Shown piece by piece: positions 56,866 through 64,000 of a stretch of 64,000 bases of DNA (its first letter is position 1; each line of letters begins with the position of its first letter). This DNA is from Eulemur rufifrons (Eukaryota; Chordata; Mammalia; Primates; Lemuridae): positions 37,613,501-37,677,500 of the forward strand of contig NC_090997.1 of the NCBI RefSeq assembly GCF_041146395.1. The letters are read 5' to 3'. Below the pieces are notes generated by a model. It saw nothing but the letters and a program-made list of their open reading frames with translations. It was not told where the DNA came from and made no database searches. Made by a program: the position numbers and the translations under genes.

Positions 56866-59800
56866 ATTCCAATTTAGCCTTTTAGATACAAATCAAATAA
56901 TTTAAGTAGAACACCTGGGTAAAATTTTCTTTTGAGATAAACTGCTACATAGACTGTATGTGTAAATTAATGATTTTTCTTTATTTTCTCTATTCCAGTA
57001 AGATTTGTAAGGGGGTGAAAATCAACTCATAATTTTCTTGTAGTAACTAACAGGACCAATAGATTTAGACACAAAAAAGCTGTGATATGGTAAAGATATG
57101 AATTTCTTTTAAAGAATGGACTACTTTGAGAAATTTATATGGTTTTAAAAAATGACTTTAATTTATTACTCTGGAGTTGAACTGAACCACTGATGCAGCC
57201 AAGGTTAGTTTCTATTGCTTGAGTATTTCATTTATTAGATGAAATAGATTGATACTATTATCAATAAGAGACCTCTTTGATCATTATAAGATAGCATGAT
57301 AAAAAAGATTCTAGAAATACTTAATACAAATGGCATTATTAAAAATAAGATTTCTGTGCTGCTGCTATTCTGCGTATACCTTGCATGAGAACCAAGGCTT
57401 TTGTTGTCTGGAGCAAGTTGAGGAGCTGAGTTTAAAGGGGCAAAAATGCAAATGAGATCATATGGCATAAGATATATAGAATGGAAGTGCTCCATACTTG
57501 TGAAACAATCCCTCTCTTTTAGTAGGCTATTTTAGGCCAGTGAAAGTAGAACTCTATTGTTTTTTAAAAGACAAAGCCAAGTAGACAACAAAAGAAGTAT
57601 TAGATTTGCTTATAAAATGAAGCCCTAGGAGAAGCCATGGCACATTGTCAGTTGTTCTCTGACATTTGTAATGTTCTCCTAGGTGAGATTTAAATAAGAC
57701 GAGAAGTAGGACACTTTATAAGTTAAAAATGAGACTCAAAGAAAATATTTCTGTGGGACTGCGTTTACATGAGTTTGTATCTTCACTGTACTCAGAATTG
57801 AAGTTTAAGAAAGCATTACATACCAGAAGTTAGGAAAAAAATCTGTTTCCTAATGTGTCATTTACTTTGGATAGGGCCATTTACCTTTTTCAGAGGACTT
57901 TTTGCTTCATCTTTTCCCCGGTTAAGTCTTCTGTTTCCCTTGAAGCACAAGCTCTGGCACAGGTGGTCTCCAGAAGCTACCTGTTTCTACCCTAGGATTG
58001 GTATTAATAGAACCTCTCTCAGTTGTCTCTTCTGGTTGTTTCTTTGGTTTCTGGCTTCATCTTATAGTCTTCCTCATTTTATGGCATGTTTTTTTTTTTT
58101 AACCTCTAGAGTATATATAGTCTTATAAAGAATTCAAACTTGTGGATTAATGGAATTATGTAATTCAATAGACTTTTTAACATACCCTATGAGCGATATG
58201 GTTATTTTTGTGATAAGGATTATGTCCATATCAGTGTGAAATACCAGTGTAACCAGGAGATATTTATGGTTTTTCCAAAATATTATTATTAATAAAAATA
58301 TGTTAATAGTAAATATCTGCTCTCTTTCCTTTTATGGATTTACACTGTAGAATACGGCTGCTAATTGTACCATCTATACATGACTCTGAATCTCTGAATC
58401 ACTGTCCATTTTGCTAATTTATAAAATGTGTGTGATGTGTTTTTCCCATGTGAAATTCTGCCAGAATCCAGAGAAGATCTTTCCTATGACAAAACAAAGA
58501 AGCAATGAGAAATCAAAAGACAAGGTGTTGTGTTGGGACGTGGGAGGAAATTAAAAATATAGTATTAAGAGACTACAGACAATTAAAATCTATGATTAGT
58601 TAACTTTTTCAATAAGAGGAAAATGATAGATAGTTGGCTTGTTTTGATGGGAATGAACAGAAAGAAAAAAAAAGCCAGTATCCTTTTATCTTTGCAAGCC
58701 TCCTGTCATGCAGAGACTCTCTGCTGGAAAGGCTTCTAAAGTCCCCTTAATATTAAAGTAGAGAAATTTGAAATCTTGAGTAACTCCTGATTCTTTTATG
58801 TAAAATTTCACATGATATTAATCTGCTTAGCACTTTACAGTACAGTATGTGCTGAAACCATAACAAGAATTAGGGAATTTGTCAGCTGGATCTAATGCAA
58901 AAATTATATGTTAGACCCTGTCTAAACTTTAATGAAACTAATTATCTTAAAAATCTTGTAATATCTTACTGATCTGGCATTGCCAGCTCTGCTTCACCCC
59001 AGACTGATATTTGATAAATGCATATTTCACCATCATGGTATATGGGAACCTTCTCCTGTACTCACACTTTGCCATATCATATTCATCTCAGTCATTTCAG
59101 GAATGTTCAGCCAATGTCCTTTAGCTTCTTGCTTTACTGACAAGGTAGGACTCACATGAGATAAAAATCTAGCCTTCCCCCTTATAGCTTACCCTCTGAC
59201 CTAAAACCATATATGAACTTGATTTTATCTTTCTTGTATTTTCTTTACACAAAAATTATTTTGGTGAAAGTTTAAGAGTATGCTGTAGAAAGGAATAGCT
59301 TGGAGGAGTAGACTCATTGGAAATAATCAAGAAAGGATGTACCCTTGAGTGAAGAGAGACAGATGTGACCTTCAGTTTAACTAAGTTCCCCTCCTAATCC
59401 GTATTCCCTACAATGCCATTCTGCCAGTGTGTAATTGAGAAAAGCTTACTGATGAGAGCCAGGGTTAAGAGCTGGCCAAGTCGTCCTGTGATTGTATGAC
59501 TTATATTGACATATGCATTCATTCATTCACTCATTCAAGCACTCAGTAGAGTGCCTACTATGAGCCAGTCAGTATTCATAGCATTAGGGATACAGTGGAT
59601 AGTAGCTTGCTGCTTCCTCATGTAGGAAAGTTTTCTGCCACACCTCCAAAATTCATTGTAACATTTGAATTAGTGGAAAGAATACCAAGTATATGTGGAT
59701 AAAGGGGCATGCATCACTTGTGGGCCATGGAACTGTCTAAAGTCAACAGGCTTAGTGCAACCTGGGAAAGCTGTTCAAGAAAGTAGATTAGAGAAACTAG

Positions 59801-60084
59801 GAGGCAAGAATTTTCAATCTGTTGACTGTGTTTCCTCAATTCTGAGAACACTTTGACCTTTAAAATTTCTGTGAAAATTATGTTGAATGTGCTATTCTTT
59901 CATTCGTATCCTCCTCCCCTATTCCCACACTATTGTTGAAAAGATGGTGTATTTTACAGCTGAAGATGTTTAATTGAGGAGGTGAGCACTGCAGGCTGGG
60001 CTTCTCATCACAGTCACAAAATGATTGGTGTAGAACTCTGAGACTTCATAAAATACCCTTCTTCATTTTCCTTTTTTTTTCCAG
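56866..60084. other. Long interval, no gene; one L2 fragment
   Basis: At 59515-59620 'cattcattcactcattcaag', 'gtgcctactatgagccagtc' and 'ttagggatacagtggatag' match an antisense L2 3' end. The rest (56.9-59.5 kb) shows no recognisable exon or transposon; frames up to 91 codons have no domain. Confidence 0.45.
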
Positions 60085-61267
60085 CTGAAAACCTGCTCCT
60101 ATTTATTTATTTTCCAACTTTAGTAAGGTATAATAGACAAACATTATATATATATTAAAATGTAGTATATTACATATTTTATATACATATATGCACATTG
60201 TGAAATGATCAAATCAAGCTAATTAACCTGTCTCCTCACATACTTATCTGTATTAGTTCGATTTTTTTAGATTCCACGTATAAGTGAGAGCATGCAGAAT
60301 TTGTCTCTCTGTTCCTGGCTTATTTCATTTAGCATAATATCCTCCAGGTTCATCCATTTGTCACAAATGACAGGATTTTTTTCTTTTTTAAGGCTGAATA
60401 ATATTCTATCATACATATTGATATATACCATGCTTTATCTATTCATCTATTGACGGACACTTAGGTTGATTCCACTTTTTGTCTATTGTGATTAATGCTG
60501 CAATAAACATAGGTGTGCAGACATTTCTTCAGCACATTGATTTCATTTCCTTTGGTTATGTACCCAGAAGTGGCATTGCTAGATCATACAGTAGTTCCAT
60601 TTTTAGTATTTGAGGAACCTCAATACTGTTTTCCATACTGGCTGTACTAATTTACGTTCCCACCAACAGCATACACAGATTCACTTTTCTCCACATCCTG
60701 GCCAATACTTGTTATTTTTTGTCTTTTTGATAATAGACATCCTAACAGATGTGAGATGATATTTCATTGTGATTTTAATTGACATTTTCCTGATGATTAG
60801 TGATGTTGAACATTTTTAAAATATGCCTCTTGGCTACTTGTATGTCTTCTTTTGAGAAATGTCTATTCATACCCCTTCTCCTTTTTTAAATTGGGTTATT
60901 TTCTTGCTATTTAATTTTTTGAGTTCCTTATGCATTTTGTATATTAACCCCTTATCGGATGTATGGTCTGCAACTATTTTTTTTACTATTTTGTAGGTTG
61001 TTCCTTCACTCTGTTGATGTTTCCTTTGCTGTACAGAAGCTTTTTATTTTGATGCAATCCCATTTGTCTGTATTTACTTTTGTTGCCTGTGCTTCTGGTG
61101 TTGCATCCAAAATGTCTTTGCCAAGACCAATGTCATGCAGTTTTTTCTCTATATTTTCTTCTAATAGTTTTACAGTTTCATGTTTTATGTTTAAGTCTAT
61201 AATCCATTTTGAGTTGATTTTTGTGTATGGCGTGAGATAAGGGTCCAGTTTCATTCTTCTGCATGTT
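60085..61267 (-). mobile_element. L1M fragment, antisense, 5'-truncated, about 1.2 kb
   Basis: Antisense L1 3' untranslated region ('aactttagtaaggtataata', 'gattccacgtataagtgagagc', 'tcctccaggttcatccattt', 'ggacacttaggttgattcca', 'gcaataaacataggtgtgc') continues into the ORF2 C-terminal coding region ('gtacagaagctttttatttt', 'gtgagataagggtccagtttc') and stops abruptly at about 61267. It covers the same L1 region as 12545-13860 but is better preserved and uninterrupted, so it belongs to a younger subfamily. Confidence 0.9.
61006..61254 (-). pseudogene. L1 ORF2 protein C-terminal remnant
   Basis: The minus-strand frame reads [18 protein letters not shown] and later [15 protein letters not shown], recognisable as the region shortly after the reverse transcriptase, upstream of the Cys-rich C-terminus, in L1 ORF2p (endonuclease and reverse transcriptase of L1). 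It is an 82-codon fragment of a protein of about 1,275 residues, bounded by stops, with no endonuclease or catalytic reverse-transcriptase residues present. Inactive. Confidence 0.9.
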
Positions 61268-61329
61268 CTATAATTTCTACTTTGAAAAATATAGAATAGG
61301 GACTATTTCTGTAGGATTAGTACTAGACA

Positions 61330-61960
61330 TTTTTATGTCTTATGTATTTTATAATGCTTATTCTGAAAATTTGAGACCTAGAGAAAAGTATAAACAAGGA
61401 AATAATATCATTCAGATCTCCTTAACTCATAATCAATGGTTGTTTTTATTTTGGTAAATAAGTCTTTCTTCCCCTCTCCTCCTCCTCCCTTTCTCCCCTC
61501 TTTTTCTTTTGTCTCCTCCCTCTCTCCTTCTCCCCTTTAATCTCTCATTCTCTCAATATATCCATGTCTAACTATAGATTTTTTTTTCAAATTTGCAATT
61601 TCACTGCATTTTCTGTGTTTCACTCTGCATTTAATGTCATATGGGAAATATTTCCCACAATTTAAAATATTTTAAAAAACATTTTCAATTAAATTATATG
61701 ATATGTCACAATTTAATCTCTATTATTAGATGTTTAGGCTGGGTGCAGCGTTTTTTAACTGCTAATTATAAATAATCTTATAAATATTTATGGGCATAAA
61801 GTTTTATATGAAACTCTGATCTTTTTTTAAGATAAAATCTCAGAACTTGTATTGCTGGGACAAAAGGGAATAAATATTTTGAAGGTGTTTGATACATATT
61901 AGGAAAATATTCTCCTGAATGCTTATCCAATTTAAACTCCCACCAGTCTTGTATGGGAAT
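61330..61960 (-). mobile_element. Old L1 3' region (L1ME-like), antisense, split by a pyrimidine tract
   Basis: 61370-61440 ('agagaaaagtataaacaagg', 'cagatctccttaactcataa') and 61560-61960 ('cttgtattgctgggacaaaag', 'aataaatattttgaaggtg', 'aaactcccaccagtcttgtatg') match the two ends of an old antisense L1 3' region. The expanded pyrimidine tract at 61463-61537 lies between them. Confidence 0.6.
61463..61537. repeat. Polypyrimidine tract (CT-rich)
   Basis: About 75 bases almost entirely C and T on the plus strand (for example cttcccctctcctcctcctc), interrupted mainly by one G at 61511. Such tracts can form triplex structures and are often unstable in length. Confidence 0.85.
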
Positions 61961-62554
61961 GATCTGGGACCTTATTCTTCATAGAAATTTCATCAGCCAT
62001 CTTGGGGATGAACTAATTTTAGATTCTGGGATTATAATTCAAAACATTTTTGACAGTTTAGAGAATTGGCTAGTTGATAGCAAATTAAAGTTAAATAAGG
62101 GAAAATGAGGGCGGGATAAATGTTGCAGATAAAAGTTGCCAAAATAATGTTTGCAGAGTAGTTGTATCTGCATGCATTTCCTGAAGAAAAATCCAGGGTG
62201 TTTTGGAATGTGACTAGATTTTTCTGTAGCTTCTTGGGGGACTTTGTTATGCCAAGGACTGCTCTGAAATCAAAGAAAAAGAAAGCCTATTTGAACTACT
62301 GCTGTGTTCCAAAAAGATTTAATTTTTTATATTTTAAGCTATTAAGAATTGAAAGACACTGCATACTTTTTGGGGGAACATTAAGTGATCATTTTAATTA
62401 TTTACTATAATTAGTTGAGCATAAATTAAATTTAAAAATGATTTCTGAAAGTTACTACTAATTTCTCCTCAATTAAGCAGAGAATATCTGTAGGAAGCTG
62501 GGGTGTTTTCCAATAGTGATAACCGATTATCTGATTCTGCGTACACCAACTAGA
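61961..62554. other. No gene recognised
   Basis: An 82-codon plus-strand frame (62162-62410) lies here without any domain I recognise. AT-rich, no named repeat. Confidence 0.4.
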
Positions 62555-63246
62555 TGTTACACAATTCAATTCCGACACTAACTGGAATTGGCATTAGACT
62601 CTACAGGTTCAAGGGCTCAGTTCTACAAGACTACTCTCAGTTCAAATGCCAGTTGCAAGCACTGGGTCCCCAGGTTACTTGTACTCTATCTTATTTGACT
62701 ATAAAGTCAAAGATTCCCCAAACGCCTCTCATAAATTTTGATATTTAGTGAAAATAAATCACAGAATTCAGGGAAGCACTCTACTTATTACCAGTGTACT
62801 ATAAAGGATCCAACTCAGGAACATCCAAATGGCAGAGAGACATAGGGCCGCTTACTTGGGGAAGTACACAAAGCTTTCACAACCCTGTCTGGGGGTACCA
62901 CCCTTCTAACATCTTGATGTGTTCACCAACCCAGAAGCTCTCTGAACCCCATTGTTTAGGGGTCTCCCTCATGGTCTCATCAGCAAAGCATGATCCATTA
63001 TTAACTCAGTCTCTAGTTCCCCTTTCTTTCCTGAAGGTTGAGGGATAAGACTGAAAGTTCCAAGCTTTTGATTATGGTTTGGTCTTTCTGGCAACCAGTG
63101 TTCAGCCTGAAACTGTCTAGGGGCCTGTCAAGAGTTAACCTCATTAGAACAAAATAATCTCCTCCCACTTAGGAAATTATAAGGGACTTAGGAGCTTGTG
63201 TCAGGAACCAGGGACAAAGGCTAAATATATACTTTTTAATATATCA
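62555..63246 (-). mobile_element. Solo LTR of an ancient endogenous retrovirus, complete (MER21-like, tentative)
   Basis: The 692-base element starts TG (62555) and ends CA (63246), flanked by identical taga at 62551-62554 and 63247-63250. Read on the minus strand it begins tgatatattaaaaagtatat and 'tttgtccctggttcctgac'. It continues with 'ttgccagaaagaccaaac', 'ggttcagagagcttctgggttgg', 'gtgaacacatcaag', 'atttgaactgagagtagtc' and ends '...attgtgtaaca'. The pattern is a familiar mammalian LTR that I associate with MER21. The 4-base duplication favours class I, whereas MER21 as I recall is ERVL (5 bases), so the name stays open. No internal genes adjoin it. The plus-strand open frames of 64 and 84 codons are incidental. 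Confidence 0.8.
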
Positions 63247-64000
63247 TAGAAGCTCATTTTTCTTCCATGAAATATTAGGAAAAACAGAATTATCTTTATT
63301 TTGCAAATGACACTTTGAGAATAGAAATGCTATCCTAAAATTAAAAAGACATATTTGTAAACATACATACACACAAACATGAGGAAGCAGCTGAAAAATC
63401 TGGTTCTGTTTGGTTGTATGTTGTGGTTCTATGTGTGTTTTGAGTGTGATTTTATACCCCACATGCCTGTGCTAAACATCTTTATTACCAATCATTTCTG
63501 TTGATTTGTGGTATAATTTTAATTAATGTTCAGACAAGTGACCCTGATATGGTTACAATCTAGAAGAACTTTATAATTTGAACTTTTTTCTATAACTGAT
63601 ATTCAACACGATTTTAAGACTATTTACAAATCCTATACAATGACTTAAAAATCAGAACATTTAATTAATCAGCTTGTTTAAATCAATTAATTAAACATCT
63701 CTGCAGGATGACAGGGGGTTTCCTGTGTTTTTGTTATCTAGAGAACTTTGTCCTTTTGTGCTAATAAACTCTGTTCTTGTTTTTTCTTTTCAGCCTAGAT
63801 TCCCACCATTCATAATTGAATGTGAGATTCTTTTCTAACTGAAACACCTTTGAATAGATTGCATTTTTTTAAATCAGTGCTGTTGTATATACTAATGGGC
63901 TTACTTCTTGAGGGTGGGTCTCAAAAACCGTGTGCCTTTGCTCTGCACATAGGATCTTCTCTGAAAGGAATAAGTGCTAAGTCCACTGCTCCCATCACTG
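63247..64000. other. No gene recognised at the right end
   Basis: AT-rich. A strong polypyrimidine/AG acceptor-like site lies at about 63774-63794 (cttgttttttcttttcag), but the following sequence hits stops quickly and shows no protein family. Confidence 0.45.

Noticed and set aside
63774..63850. Possible exon after a strong acceptor (cttgttttttcttttcag)
   Set aside because: The following frames stop quickly and resemble no protein; T-rich DNA produces such acceptors often.

Overview
The window is nuclear DNA from a primate, most likely a Malagasy lemur or another strepsirrhine. Three of its Alu elements (14.39, 16.12 and 28.20 kb) carry the lemur-type Alu signature: an extra stretch of about 35 bases in the right arm around 'ctatatatatttt' and 'ataatttctttctattttt', and the 'gtgagctaggctgac' left/right-arm variant. 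The L1 3' end at 7.9 kb also matches what I recall of lemur L1 3' untranslated sequence. Base composition is AT-rich throughout except for one CpG island.

I find no convincing protein-coding exon, rRNA, tRNA or CRISPR. The open frames present are short and are either parts of transposons or unsupported by any recognisable domain. The window reads as intergenic or intronic DNA built from layers of transposon fossils. The oldest layer is MIR and L2/L3 LINEs (roughly 15 MIR and 20 L2 fragments). Next come MLT1- and MLT2-type LTRs, hAT-Charlie copies (38.74, 54.95 kb and probably 24.89 kb) and Tigger copies (39.2, 50.99 kb). Then L1 fragments follow (7.9, 12.5-15.6, 19.0, 51.5, 55.8, 60.1, 61.3 kb), and last the Alu insertions.

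Layout: 1-12 kb holds MIR/L2/LTR fossils, a small retrocopy with target-site duplications at 5.8-6.06 kb, and a lemur-type L1 3' end at 7.9 kb. 12-17 kb is a nested stack: L2, LTR, a deleted L1 that still encodes a recognisable ORF1 remnant, an unidentified insertion inside that L1, and three Alus. 17-34.8 kb is AT-rich with scattered MIR/L2, one MLT1 LTR, one full Alu and one 7SL-type monomer. 34.88-35.77 kb is the only CpG island, with CTCF-like, NF-Y-like and YY1-like motifs and a good splice donor; it is the best candidate functional element. 36-51 kb is again MIR/L2/L3 and DNA-transposon fossils. 51-62 kb is dominated by L1 fragments. 62.56-63.25 kb is a complete solo LTR with a 4-base duplication.

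All seven L1 fragments and five of six Alu-type elements lie on the minus strand. That would fit a plus-strand transcription unit crossing the window, but the sequence does not prove it. I see no evidence of a new multi-gene biological system here. Repeat assignments rest on remembered family consensus sequences, without alignment, so boundaries of old repeats are approximate and subfamily names are tentative.
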